A stretch of 64,000 bases of DNA from positions 96,363,859 to 96,427,858 of the forward strand of contig JAPTHN010000001.1 in NCBI GenBank assembly GCA_026936325.1, in the 5' to 3' direction. Below are positions 1 through 12,590 of this stretch, piece after piece; positions within the stretch are counted from its first letter, which is position 1, and every line of letters begins with the position of its first letter. Position numbers and translations under genes: made by a program. The DNA is from Platynereis dumerilii. Taxonomy: Eukaryota; Annelida; Polychaeta; Phyllodocida; Nereididae. The notes below the pieces were generated by a model. It had not been told where the DNA came from and did not search any database. It was given only the letters and a program-made list of their open reading frames with translations.

Positions 1-465
1 CATTCAAACATCCAATTTGTCCTTTATACTGAATAATATATATGGATTACGGGCAACCTAAAAGCCAAAGCTCCAGAACACAGCTAATATAAATGGCCTA
101 TAAAGACCTAGGATAGATTCAATTTCAAAATTATCCAAATTCTATGTACAGGGTGAAGCTCTGAAATTTGCACTAGCAGCATTGAAATGATATTATTTTC
201 ATTACCAAAGATTTTTTAAAATGTTAATTTTGGTTAGACTAAGCGCATAATATATTTGCCTGCGATTAGTGTTGATCATCTGTTTTTGTCTTTAACATGC
301 TGGCTCGTGCCTTGGTCTCGGCCTTGGATGTCCCGGCCTCGCCTACATCACTGTTAAACAGTGTGTATGTTTCAGTAAAGTTTATGCCCGCATTCTGAAC
401 TGGTATCATGTTCGTATTCATGATCTCAACGATGTTTTGTGAAGGAATTGTTTGTAAATTTGCAC
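1..465 (+). repeat. Family block A, copy 1
   Basis: This stretch repeats, with few differences, at 28275-28755. It is cut by the window start on the left and by the hAT-like insertion on the right. It holds no substantial open frame. In the second copy block A runs straight into block B, which shows that the 4.6 kb separating A and B here was inserted later. I see no sign of gene function in it. Confidence 0.8.
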
Positions 466-473
466 ATGTATAC

Positions 474-3400
474 TAGGGTGTGGCTGGTGCCCCAAAGTCT
501 TCAGATCCCACTGTACCATTTTTTGGTAATGTGTCTTGGTGAAGAAAACATGCGTGGAAAGTTTCAAGGAAATCAGAACATGCTTAACTTGAGCACAATG
601 CAGTTGTAATTTTTTCGTTTTTTATTAAATGCGATAGCCGCGGTATTCAATAACTTTGTCAATAATGATCATACAGTAATGAAACCTGCTTGGTTGAACT
701 GCCCTCAACCAGACCTTCATTTTGAGTACCAACTTTAATGGTATCGGATAATATTACGTGGTGTACTTAATTAAAAAATCAATGCTTATTCAGGAAATAA
801 TTTGCGGATCGAATAAAGACGCTATTTTGTTGCCTATGAGGATATATAGCATGGCAAGAATTGCCGAAACAGCATCCTTATTGTTAAAAGATATCTGGAC
901 ATTATGTGGATTTTCTAAGTTTAGGTGTATGCAGTTAGATTTCTTGTAAATGGATTTATTATTAGTGAAATTGTGCACTGTGCTCACACACTCGAGAGTT
1001 GGTAAAAATGAGCCTGTAACTTCAATCCATAACATATTAGCTTAGTGGCATTACGTGTATGTAGTAATAAAAGGACAGGCTAATAAACAAAAATATAATA
1101 TACTTTCAAGGATCATTATGAAACCATTTACAGTTGGTATAAGCACAAGTTCCTCTGTGGCATAAGGTAGATGAGACATAATGTGTCTAACAAGAACTGA
1201 GATCATACCTCATTACAAGGCCTGGGAGATCCCCTCAGTCGCAAGTTCACTTTGAAAATTCAATTGATAGGTCTTGGACTCAATTCAAGTTCTGGCCTGG
1301 TCACTTGTATATATGCTTGACAACAGTTTCAATCATTTTTAACTCATTCCTTTATCATCTTCCTGTTTTCATTGGCCTGATGAATCAATACAGGATGCCG
1401 AGAGCCAGTAATCCATTCATCTTACCTATAATCTAGCACACGGCCCGGCACCATATTTTAAAAGTGTTGCCTCTTTGACTGTTTTAGCAACAATGGTAAT
1501 GCTCCTGTTGGCCTTCTATATTTATATTTGAGTTTGATAATGCGCAATTGATAATGACGTCAAAAGTTTCTGATTTTCTGTCCAATGACAGAAACAGCAA
1601 TGATCATTGATAATTAAATGCGTTTGACAACTCGAATCATTTTCTCTTTCACAAAGCCTTTTCTGAACTATGACATCTGATTTCTAATAATGGCATCTCT
1701 GGGGGCACAAAGCCTGTCATAAAAGGCAAACAATTATATTATATGGCACATTGGAAATAATTACAACCGCATGTTTTTGACGTAAGTTTGTGTCTTAACC
1801 ATTTGACCAAATAACTAAATTGGTGATGATAGTATTACCAGGTAATTTTTCTTTAGTCACAGATTCACAGTGGTAGGCTATGGTTTAAAAACCTCTGTCC
1901 AACACTTTTTAGTTCTATTTTTTTTAAATCTAAAGATCTTGAAAATTTTGCACACTCAAAAAAAAAAGGTTTTGTGTGAAAAAAGACAATTTCAACAAGA
2001 TTATGTGATGTCCGTACAAACTGTTTGCAAAATCTGAATAAAGCAATGCTTATTCTTGAAATGTCTTTTGTTAAAGTACATACATTAGACCTGTTCAAAA
2101 AAGACTTACATTTTTATTTTAATGCAGGATGCAGTGATTCCCATTCTCAAAGCTATAGAATGGCCAAATATGACATTTTTTCAATTTTGAACTTTGGGAA
2201 TGCCTGCCTCATGAGCCATGAAGTTTTAATGTTTAATTTTGTCAAAAACGCCAAAAATATCAGAGGGCGGGGGGTGTTATATTTCTCCTCATATCTTTAT
2301 CAGAATTAATTGTAGAACAACATGGATGGTTTCATATGAAATCTTATTAAATTATCTTTCAATTGAGACCAATAACTTGGTATTTGAGACATTTTTGTTT
2401 CTCTTCAAAGCAGAAATGTGTGAATTTCAGGGAAAATTTTGATGTTGTTTAGTGTATTTTGCCTCATATGCTGATACAAATTGGTCATAGAGCTGCATGA
2501 GTGGTATCATTTGAATGCCTGTAAAGTAGTCTATAAATGGACATCATTTTTTCTATTATTTAGATAGTTCTCATTGTCTCTGAAGCAAAAATTCCTCCAT
2601 TTCAAGGAGCTTCCTGCCCGATCTTATTCATTGCAGCACTGCATTGACCAGAGAAATGTACAAACTCTTTTGTCTTATTAAATAATTTCACTGATATTGT
2701 TTCCAAGTGATTGGAACATTTTAAAAATGCTTTTACCATGTCCTTATGATGACTTTCTATTGAGAAAATGCATTGTTGGATTTGAACTGAATCTAAACAA
2801 GCGTCATCGATAACTTTAGTATAACATGTATGCTTTAACATTTTGAGCAACAGTATTCCACAGTTGTAAATTCTAATACTATGCTATAAGTAACTAAGTG
2901 TCCTTCTTGTGCTACTAAATGAATAATGACTTTAATCATGTTTACGGCTAACAATTCAAAGATTAACACAATATTGACAATAGCAGGTCTACACAGTAAA
3001 ATGTAAATCACTCTTGGCTTATATCATACACTAATACTGTGACATAAATGAGGGCCTAATATCACAAATATGAATTGAAATAGTAATTGCAAATTTGCAA
3101 TGTAACACAGTTCCACAGATTTTGTGTATAATGACTTGTTAAAGGTAGCCAAGAGAAAATTTAACGCAACTTTTGAATGTGGGTTTTTAAAACTGTCCAC
3201 CTACATACCATTATTATATATATGCCCTTAGCATAGCTAGAAAATGTGTCACCCACAAAACTGTTCTGGGTATGTTGCTTTCTGGTGAATTCTTATTATT
3301 TTATGACTTATGTTGGGTATCAGTGATTTATTGCTAAAGCAAAACTGTGTGTCGATATAACAGACTTCCATCCACTCTGCCCCACATATTGCTCTTGATC

Positions 3401-5080
3401 CCTCCAAGTTTCTGCTGGCTGAGGTATCCATCATAAACTTCAAGGTGCCTGAGCTCAGACAATGAGTATCACCACAATGCAATGAAATCCAATATTGTGT
3501 TAATCTTTGAATTGTCAAACTCAAACATGATTAAAGTCTTTATTCATTTAATTTTAGTGGCGCAAGAAGGACACTTAGTTACTTAGAGCATTATCATTAG
3601 AATTGCCAACTGTGGCATGCTGTTGCTCAAAATGTTAAGTCAAGTTTTACTGCATTTTCTAAAATATGTAGTACATTTGCTCCAAGAATGTGCCAAGGTA
3701 ACACTGGCTGTTGAAAAATAAGAATACTAAAGTGATCGATGATGTTTGTTTTGATTCAGTTCAAATCCAACGATGTATTTCCCCAATAGAAAGTCATTAT
3801 AAGGATATGGTAAAAGTATTTTTAAAATGTTCCAGTCACTTGAAAAAAAACAACAATGAAATTGATAAATAAGACAAACAATTTTGTACATTTTCTGGTC
3901 AATGCAGTGATGCAATTAATAAGATCGGGCAGGTAGCTCCTTGAAATGGAGGAATTTTTGCTTCAGAGACAATGAGAACTATATAAATAATTTTAAAAAT
4001 GGTGTCCATTTAAAGACAACTTTACAGGCATTCCAATGATACCATTCATGCAGCTGTATGATCAATTTGGATTAGCATATGAGGCAAAATTCACTAAACG
4101 ACATCAAAATTTTTCCTAAAATTTACACATTTCTGCTTTGAAGAGAAACAAAAATGTCTCAAATACCAAGTTATTGGTCTCAATTGAAAGATAATTTAAC
4201 AAGCTTTCATATGACACCATCCATATTGTTCTACAATTAATTCTGATAGAGATATGAGGAGAAATATAACGCTCCCCTCTGATATTTTTGACGTTTTTGA
4301 CAAAATTAAACATTAAAACTTCATGGCTCTTGAGGCCGGCATTCCCAAAGTTCAAAATTGAAAAAAATGTCATATTTGGCCATTCTATAGCTTGGAGAAT
4401 GGGAATCACTGCATCCTGCATTAAAATAAAATAGAAAGTCTTTTTTGAACAGGTCTATACATACATATAGGCTAATTGATAAAGATTGACCATTTCTTTA
4501 GCCTGTTAATTTCCCATAAATCTGAAACTGACATATTTCGTAAAAGAGCAATCTATTTTTTTTGGTTGTTTCTGGACTAACCATTAAAGAGCACAGCTTC
4601 AATGTGTTTTCTATTAACCACAAAAATTCAAATAGGTTGAGTGGGTAGCCTTACTAATCTCTGAAAGATACTATAACAAAATTCACAAGCACATGAAACT
4701 TCATGAAGAGCGAAAAAGGCTGGTTGACACTCGACCAGAAACGTAATCACCTGAATGGGTCAACTTATGAATTGATATGCTGCTTAATATTTTCGGATAC
4801 CATTAAAGTTGGTATTCAAAATGAAGGTCTCATTGAGAGCTGTCTAACTAGACAAGTTATATTGTTCTATGATGTCATTTGACAAAGTTACGCAAAACCG
4901 CGATTTCCGTCGTTAATAAAACACAAGAAAACTTCAACTGCAATGTGCTCAAGTTAAATGTTCTTCAATTTTCTTGAAACTTCTCAGGTATGTCCCTTGG
5001 GTCAAACCACAATACCAAAAAATGGTACAGGGGGCCCCTCCAATATATTATCCGATTTGATGGGCAACAGCCACACCCTA
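474..5080. mobile_element. hAT-like non-autonomous foldback DNA transposon, 4.6 kb
   Basis: Both ends read TAGGGTGTGGCTG going inward, and the terminal inverted repeats extend about 285 bp (474-758 against 4790-5080). The flanks 466-473 (ATGTATAC) and 5081-5088 (ATGGATAC) form an 8-bp target duplication with one mismatch. The 8-bp duplication and the YAGGG-type end fit the hAT superfamily. The paralogous locus near 28751 has no insertion. I find no transposase; the interior has only short chance frames, so it would need enzyme from elsewhere. Left and right halves differ in length because about 1.3 kb at 760-2070 has no partner on the right. Confidence 0.8.
2075..4465. repeat. Inner long palindrome of the hAT-like element
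   Basis: The segment 2075-2995 reappears as its reverse complement at about 3485-4465, leaving a spacer of about 490 bp. Matching landmarks include the run around 2100-2170 with 4370-4440, and the run around 2880-2960 with 3500-3590. The arms are visibly diverged, with small indels, so the palindrome is not recent. Together with the terminal repeats it makes most of the transposon self-complementary. The spacer shows no coding signal. Confidence 0.75.
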
Positions 5081-5088
5081 ATGGATAC

Positions 5089-5565
5089 TATTCCTCAGGA
5101 TTTCAGTCGCAATAGGGCTCTCCTTTGAGTGCCCTAATAAATTAGATCCCTTGTTGAAAATTTATTCCAAAGTCAAACACCCAGGCAGCTTTTGCAACAA
5201 ATTAGATTCTAACCAATTCAATTCTAATCTGGTTACGCTTTATTTAGTTCTGTATAAATTTGTGGAATTCAGTTTCATAGTGTTATTGACCAACTAGCCT
5301 ACATTTAATTGCTAAATAATAGTTGAGAAAGTTAAATTTTCCTGCCAAGGGAAGAGCTTGTTGACATTAAGTCTGTGTGATAGTGATGCCAATATTTGGT
5401 ATAATGAAGCCAGATGATATATCCAATTGTTAATTATATTAGTTCCTGCGCCTTCCTGAAAACCTCTGGAGACAGTAGAATTCATGCGATGTGGATGTAA
5501 CACCATAAATCGAAGTTTTTGCATCTAAACAAATCTACTTTAATCAGATGACATAATTTTGGTTA
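5089..5565 (+). repeat. Family block B, copy 1
   Basis: This block recurs at about 28758-29232, 20345-20830 and, more diverged, 36200-36690. It begins just after the hAT-like target site and ends at the TA where the next element inserted. It is AT-rich, with no long open frame. Confidence 0.8.
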
Positions 5566-6384
5566 CAGTCCTTGTCATATTTACATGGAATCTCAAGTTT
5601 TTTTTCTATGCTGTTGAACTGTGATGTCAGAGATGACTCTATTCTAGCATTGCAATATATGTAAATTAACTACAAGCTGTGATGTCATTTCAAACTGGGT
5701 CAGATTCCCCAGCTTCTAACCAATGCGAATCCACCAAACTGAGCATCACAGTTTCAACTCAGTGTCAGAGTTAAAATTGGGTCTGGGAAAACCCATGCAA
5801 GTTTGACATCACAGCCTCTCAGCCAATGGGCTGCCAGAACAAATATACATAACATAAGCCATGTGTTTACAAACAAATTGTCAAAGCCTTCTGTTTATAC
5901 CAACTTCCATCAAAGTTTAAAGTTGTAAGTTAGCAAGTCTATAGATTTATCAAACAACTCTGTGGGGATTACAACAGTTGTCTACTGTGAATGCTCACCA
6001 AGCTGCCATTTGGTAGGATTAGACTGGTGATTGCTGTGATAAATCATTGGGATCAAAAATGTAATGCTTCCTTCAATATATCAATGTTTGAACTGTGATG
6101 ACGTAGTTTACGGTCAGCCCATTGGCTATCAAGCTGTGATGACGCAGTTGTAGGGGCTATCCCTGATAAAACTCTTACTCTGACACTGTGTTGAAACTGT
6201 GACGCTCAGTTCAGGAGGATCAACATTGGCTAGAAGCTGGGAAATCTGACCCAATTTGAAATGACATCACAGCTTGTAGTTAATTTACATATATTGCAAT
6301 GCTAGAATAGAGTCATCTCTGACATCACAGTTCAACAGCATAGAAAAAAAAACTTGAGATTCCACGTAAGTATGACAAGGACTG
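5566..6384. mobile_element. Tc1/mariner-like palindromic MITE, 819 bp
   Basis: It starts CAGTCCTTGTCATA and ends with the reverse complement, flanked by TA at 5564-5565 and 6385-6386. The paralogue at 29231-29232 has a single TA and no insert. CAGT-type ends plus a TA duplication fit the Tc1/mariner group. The inverted arms run about 190 bp closely and continue in weaker form to about 5866 and 6060, so nearly the whole element folds back. The interior carries repeated TGTGATGWC-type motifs. There is no transposase frame. Confidence 0.85.
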
Positions 6385-8288
6385 TAAGAAATGTCAACAG
6401 CTAGAGATCAAACATTTATAAGGTGGAACAGGTTCAGATGCTCAGAGCTAAGCAACATGGTCTGTTTGTGGATTGCTGTTCTCTAATCAGAGGTATTTTT
6501 AAAGCATGTTTGGTGTGCCGTCATTATTCATCTCTGAATTCCATTGTCTTGCTGTCATGAGCCTGTTGCTGTGTTAGGCCTAGTTTGTTCTTGCTGCTGT
6601 GATGCTTTTGGTTGCCATTTGTGAGCTCTTTTAACATTTATTTTCTCCCCTCTTGCCTCACTCCAGAAGCTTAATTGTTGTGGCCCTCGTTTATGATGGG
6701 GTGATGTTCTTTCATGGATTTTTTAAAGTTGCGCTGATAGCTTTTATGTCGCATCAGCCGCATTGTTACTTCATCCACATGCTTTGCTTTATTCACCCTT
6801 TCCATGTTCCATTGCAATATTTCAGCCTCATTGATTATCCAAATGCCTCCAGCTTGACTTACTGTATTGCATCCAACTTTTAGAAGCACATTTGTTGGTT
6901 ACTTGACCTGTAAACCTATAAAATTATGTAATCAATATCAGTTGTCTGACAAAATTCGGGCAACAATAAATTTTCCAGTGAAACCTTGAAGAAACAAAAG
7001 GGCAATTTTATATCCTGATTTGCTGTTATAATTGTGACACTGAATGATATATTTTTCTTCAATTGTATTTTAAGTTAAAAATGGTTCTTTCCTTTCAAAT
7101 TCAAAGTACAGGACCACACCTGCAGTCCAGCACAACTTGTATGAAGATGAGATCATGGGATCAGGTAAGATATTGATTTATAAGCAAATTTCCCATGCAA
7201 TATGACACCATTTTTACACATGTGGAAAAGGTCTTCTGCAGGTTGTTATATAGAATTCTTTTTGATCTTCAGCTAAAATTATTCTTCAAGGCAACTCATT
7301 GGCAATGAGGAATACGGGACTTACCAAAGATATATGATGAAAAACTCTGAGTAAAGACTGGTGGATCAGCTTAATTGTAAGCAAGCGGTAAGTTCCTTTG
7401 AAGAAAAAAATAATCTTGTCCAGCCAGAAGGTCTTATAACTGCCTGTTTGTTGGTAATATGGTACAGAGGCTTCATCTTTGAAATAGAAAGAAATTTAAG
7501 TAAACATAGATTTCCTCTGAAAATTCTTGGCAGAGATGTAGTGTATCTTACACGAATGTTAAAGGGGTGAAAAGACAGTGCGAAACTAGCAGCGAGTTGG
7601 CAAGTAGCTGCTTACACTAAGGAAAGAAGTGTAAGCTGTGTGGATGTGATTTCTCGGCTGTGGAATGCAAGTGGGATTAGCCAGTGCAATTCCATACACC
7701 CAGATAGCAGCCTCATACCAATACAGGGATAGCAAGGAAGAGGAGGGGCAGTCAATTCGAGGCAGTGATGTGAGGTATATATATATATGCACATCACCCG
7801 AAGGGCACCAACTGGCCCCACCGCAGAGGATGTTAGCCACATTTGCTTCGAGAGTTCAATCCTTGCCCATCCTCATCTCATCTGACCATCTGCTGCTAAA
7901 GCCATATCAATCAGCTGTCTGTCCCGCCTCCAGCCGATCTGCCTCAACCTGTTTCCGATGCAGACGGACTTGCCTGCAACATATTATTTCATTCAACTTT
8001 AATTTCCAGGCATAATAAAATATATACAGGATAAAATGGCCTCTAATGACAAATGGCAAAACCTCTCGCATGTGATATATCGTCTTCTCTTTTCAGGTGA
8101 TCTTGGCTGACAGGGCTGGCCTTTTATTTAGTGCGTGGAGTAAAAAAGATAAAACAGGTAATTTTTGTATGGAACTGAGTAAATCTTTCAAATGGCACAC
8201 TATTAAAGTATAGAATACTGCACTTGATCAAATGATGATGGAAGGCGCAAGGGCTTTACTTTCTCTTTTTTGAAATGGATGGGACTTA
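6385..8288 (+). repeat. Family blocks C to E (part), copy 1
   Basis: This is nearly identical to 29231-31160 and recognisably related to 20830-23770, 36690-38600 and inverted segments after 42410. It includes a short (TA)n run near 7778-7790. Short open frames here, such as 7665-8015 on the plus strand, recur in the other copies, but overlapping frames on both strands recur equally well. Their persistence is therefore explained by low divergence rather than selection. Compared with the second copy it has a small deletion near 8125. Confidence 0.8.
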
Positions 8289-8673
8289 CAGTGCCGCCTG
8301 TAAGTAAGTGAAACGCATGATATTGTGCCATTGCATCAATGTTAAACATCCTTAACCAAAATGCTTCTGGAAGGACGAATTCTCATCCGATGAGAGGAAA
8401 ACATTTTGGGTCATAAAGGCCAATATGTGAGACATGTGGGATAAAAATGGCAGCCCATTTTCTTTGCTGTAGTTGGAGTTAGGTATGGGTCAAAGTCTTT
8501 GATAAGTAAGTGAAACGCAAGCCCAATGTTAAAACATAGGGAAGGTTGGTTCACTTACTTGTCAAAGACTTTGACCCATACCTAACTCCGACTACAAGCA
8601 GTTTGGCTGAGGATGTTTAGCATTGATGCAATGGCACAATGTCATGCGTTTCACTTACTTACAGGCGGCACTG
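8289..8673. mobile_element. Tc1/mariner-like MITE, 385 bp
   Basis: The ends read CAGTGCCGCCTGTAAGTAAG inward from both sides, flanked by TA at 8287-8288 and 8674-8675. The unoccupied site is the TA at 31159-31160. A second inverted repeat lies inside: the run around 8468-8520 matches the reverse complement of 8550-8592, and the string AAGTAAGTGAAACGCA occurs in both the terminal and the inner repeat. It has no coding capacity. A short frame at 8639-8830 simply crosses its right end. Confidence 0.88.
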
Positions 8674-10140
8674 TAGGCTCCATCTCAAAAGCATGTTGAT
8701 CCCTGATATATGCCAAAAGCATGTCTCTGAGGATTGTACTCTTCAAAAGTATGTTTCTTCATACCATAAAATATTGTGTGCCTGTCACCTTCTCAGGAAT
8801 TATATTGTCCATTTGTGTCTTGCTGCCTAATCCCAGGGCATCCCTAGCTTGTAGAAGGTAATCGCTCAAACTCACATCTCCAGCACGATAATTGAATTTT
8901 GTCAAAAATGACTCATGGAGGCGCATGGAGTCTTCAATTTGGGAATTACAATCCATATGTTCCAATTATCTCACCACCTATCTGTTTTTGTGTGATGCTT
9001 GATGAATTATCTCTTAATTGGGCTCGATATCATCAGGGTTGACTGAAATTGTCTTGTGGTTGGCCTGTGTTTAGGGAGTCTCCCACATCAGACCAGACAG
9101 CTACTTGCTGAAGTCAATATTTCTCAGAGGAGAAGGCAAAGGAAGAGCTGATATGGAGATGTTGGGAGATGGCCAATTCATCTGGTCGTTTGTGGGAGGG
9201 CAGATTAGGTCACTGGCTGCATCCGGACAATCTTTCTACAGGTCAGGTAGCCCAGCCGAAATGTAGGGTCATCCAGGTTAGCCCACGTGCTAGAGTTAAT
9301 AAAGGGAGACAAGGAGAGTGCGGCCTTGGTCTTACCATTTTTCCTCCTTGGCCAAGGAAGAGGGCGGAGGCAGCCTGTGGAAGGCAGTAAAATTTATAAG
9401 CCCAGACGTAAACTGGGAAGCATGGCAGGCAGGAGAACCCTGGCAAGGACCAGACCCAAGTGCATTCTGCATTTGAGGCGAACCATTAGGCAGTTATTGG
9501 TTTTGAAGAAGGAGCTAGTTTCCATATTATATTACAATTTTAAGATCTGCCTTGAACTTAACAGTGAATGTGAGGGGGGCATAGGGATTTATCTTAAATA
9601 TGTGCACAGGAGAAGAAAGATAAATTGAAAATGAGGGAATTCAAAAGAAACTTAAATTACAAGCAAATCTGGCAGATATCAGATGTGGCTGTTGCAAGTG
9701 CACACGCCAGTTCTTGGTAGAGAACATTGCACTAATGGCAACATGTTCAGAGCTGCTCAGGGCTCCATAATTGGACTTATATGGTACAGCAGTCTGGTCC
9801 CTCTGACGGTTAGTGTGATAAACTGGGCTGCATACAACAACTAAGCCTCCCCTACACACATAAAGGATTCCCTCTCATATAACTAAAGAAGTGCTGCATG
9901 TCCACCCCTGCAATACAAGAGAAGCTACAAAGCAGAATCTCTCACTGGACCTAATGTATAAGACATTCCCAAAGAGAAAAAAAACAGATCCCATATGCAT
10001 CAGTCTGTGGTGTAATCCAGGAAGCACAATCCCAGCTGACACTAAATATTTGGAAGGTTATTCTAGCTCCAGAAGGTTATTAAACTGTCTTTCTAGAAGA
10101 CAAACAAAAGACAAAACATCTTAAATGTTTGATTGTATCA
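8674..10140 (+). repeat. Family blocks E to G, copy 1
   Basis: Matches 31160-32640 almost base for base. The minus strand holds a 68-residue frame at 8759-8965 that also stays open at 23858-24055 and 31244-31441; the last copy has a 9-bp deletion that keeps the frame. Block F ends in CACATAAAGGATTC, where TAAA is the insertion site used by the element at 13252 in the second F copy. I recognise no protein family. Confidence 0.78.
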
Positions 10141-12590
10141 CCTTATGTACACATGTAATGATGTCAGGATGAAAACCAGTTAATGTCAGACACTGCTCAG
10201 ATATTCTATTTTCATCTACCCCTCTCTTCAAATTACCGAGTGGTGCTCAAACCCTACTCAAATTATTATTTTTCTAATGTCATCAGAGGAACCTAAACAG
10301 CAAAAATGTAGCAAAAGAAGTCCTCAGTTGACTGCTAAATATACGCAAGAAAAGCCACAGATTTCTGAAGATAGCGGTTAGGCCGGGTGGCTCACATAAA
10401 AAAATTCAGAGTGAGGAAAATTGGTTCAAAAGGTAGTCATTGATGAGCGGAAGGAAGAAGATTAATACCATCTTTTGATATAATTTCCAGTAATACAACT
10501 TCAACCTGGTGGCACCACTTTGCAGACGAGTAGGCACCTCAGACAAACGATACCTTTTTGACAGGTAACATTTGTTTCCTCGTATGCATTAAATTGCAGT
10601 TTAGGTACTCTTTGAACGAGATGTGCTTGAATGACATTTTTAAAATTGAACTGAATGGGTTTTCTGCCTCTAAGAATTAGACCTGAGCTGGGCTTAAATG
10701 GGTATTATTAAATGGTGTATAGCACAGTTGGCAACATTTTGTCTGCAATGACCCGAGGAAAGGCTATATGATATTTGTCATAAAATAAGCTTTAAATAGA
10801 GACCGAAACATAAATGAACTAAAACATAACACAACCAGTCCAACCATGTAATTTTTCGTAGATGTACAGCAATAAGATAAAACTTGAAGTGAATTATTCA
10901 TTGGACTGGAAGTGTATCGCTCGTGCATACAATTTGCTGACGTGCTTGATATAAATGCAAATTATGAAGCTGATGTGTGGCTTGTGTTTTTTCTGGAAGG
11001 AACCTTCAGAGCGTCCTATTGGAAGCAGCAACAGCTTTCAATGTTACAGATGCCATAGACTGGGCCTAGAGGGGCTTCAATTCCTTGATGTGCTATTGAA
11101 TAAGGTAAATATGCATGCAATGTATTTTTTTCTGTCCTCTTTCCCGCTTCAAATTAATTTCATATGCCCACAACTTCACATAATCACAGATTAATTCATG
11201 CACTAAATTAGCATTTATAAGAAGGGTACGAATATTGTATGATTCCATATTTAACCCCATCAGACTCAACACTCAAAAAATATGTCCAAGAAAGCCCAAG
11301 ATGCCACTCTAGTGGACACAATTGGCATTGTATTCATGCCGCAGGGTAATTCTTGATTCTCAAATGACCAATCTTTTCAGAAATTGCTTTTCCTTCAAAT
11401 TATGAGTTTGGATGAATTGCCAGATGCATCATTAACCACTAAAAACATCATTAGGCCTTTCATTGGGGGAATTTAACAAATTCCACAGAGAAGATGATAG
11501 CGTTTCATTTGTAATGCAAATCAAATATCATCGGTTGATCATAACATTTTCACGTTTTCCTTCCATTTCCGTTTATTCGATGCCAAGCAATAAGGGAGCA
11601 TTGGTAGCACTATTTGGGTAGCCTTTTTGTACCTTTGATTATTGTTAGTTTTGACAGCATAATAGTGTGGAATAGATAATGAAACTGTTGCTCGCCCTGA
11701 TACCCCTAATCTCATTCGTCCAGCCTATCTGGACTGGTAGTACTAGGGATGCTAAGCTGACAAGAGGGCTCTGATCAGTGTTCCCTCTTGTGGAGACATT
11801 TTGACACCACAAATTTCAGTCTATAATGGTCTTACCTTACAGGCTTTTTTGCATTGGAAACAGAACAGAATCTTTTGAATTTTGATGGAATTAATATCTA
11901 AAATAAATTACCTTCCTCTTTTTCACTATTCCATTCACGTGTTCACCTTTCTTCAGTGAACAAAAATGAATTAAATGGATATGAAATGTTTGAGAAAATG
12001 TATAATTTGGATGCCTCAAGTGAGCCAGTATTGCAAAGAAAAATTTGGGTGCGATGTTTTTCAAAGTTGAAAGCACTGGAAAACAATTACACTGTAGATA
12101 TGTACAATTTTAGACTCAGAGGTCATTTGCTCCTAAAGATCACCAGAGGTCAAACTTGCAGGTTTTCCACATCTAAAATTTAACATCAGTGTCAAAAGAA
12201 GTCAACATCATGAAGGTTTCAAGCATTTGTCATAGGATGCACATTGCACAATCCGTCTGGCTGTTTGTACACCCGAGCATTTTAATATAATTGTCATAGC
12301 ACTTACTGACCACTGGAAACATCAGCAGATACGGCATGTCGGTACTCATTTTGAAGGAAATTTTATCTGAATTCAAATACGTAACTTCCATTACTTCAAC
12401 CTCGGCTAAAATAACACTAACCGCGGATTTAGCGAACCCTGTGTTTAGCCATGTTGTTAATCCTGAAGTGCACTGTCAATTTTCACTGCAGCTCAAAAAT
12501 TAAAATGGATTCGGCAGTTTTATGCTGATTGACAAGTATCTAAACCTGCTGCTTTTTGTTAAATTTCAATTTTCACTCACCCCTACTGTC
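10141..12590 (+). repeat. Family block H, copy 1
   Basis: The part up to about 11990 follows 32641-34710, with indels on both sides. The remainder (about 11990-12590) is mostly private to this copy apart from a match around 12415-12475 to 34823-34890. Pieces recur inverted at 44790-45060 and 59257-60270 and forward at 62210-62700. It contains the exon-like 105-bp segment annotated separately. No long open frame is present. Confidence 0.72.
11000..11104 (+). other. Exon-like segment in block H, copy 1
   Basis: A 105-bp stretch, open for exactly 35 codons, is preceded by a pyrimidine-rich run ending in AG and followed by GTAAAT, which resembles a phase 0 internal exon. The same frame is open at 33760-33858 and 62424-62528. 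The predicted peptide has a CxxC pair (QCYRCH) and ends LEGLQFLDVLLNK. A fourth, inverted copy near 59835-59940 has a one-base length change early in the segment. I do not recognise the peptide and cannot tell a captured host exon from chance. Confidence 0.3.

Noticed and set aside
474-5080. The 4.6-kb block as a retroelement with long terminal repeats
   Set aside because: Its end repeats are inverted rather than direct, the duplication is 8 bp, and no reverse transcriptase is present.
7665-8015. 116-residue frame in block D, repeated at 30524-30892
   Set aside because: Both strands are open in both copies and the sequence spans a TA microsatellite; near-identity of the copies explains the conservation.
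9641-9859. Recurring minus-strand frame beginning MCRGGLVVVC
   Set aside because: Inverted copies near 50700 and 55750 carry stops and frame changes with no sign of constraint.
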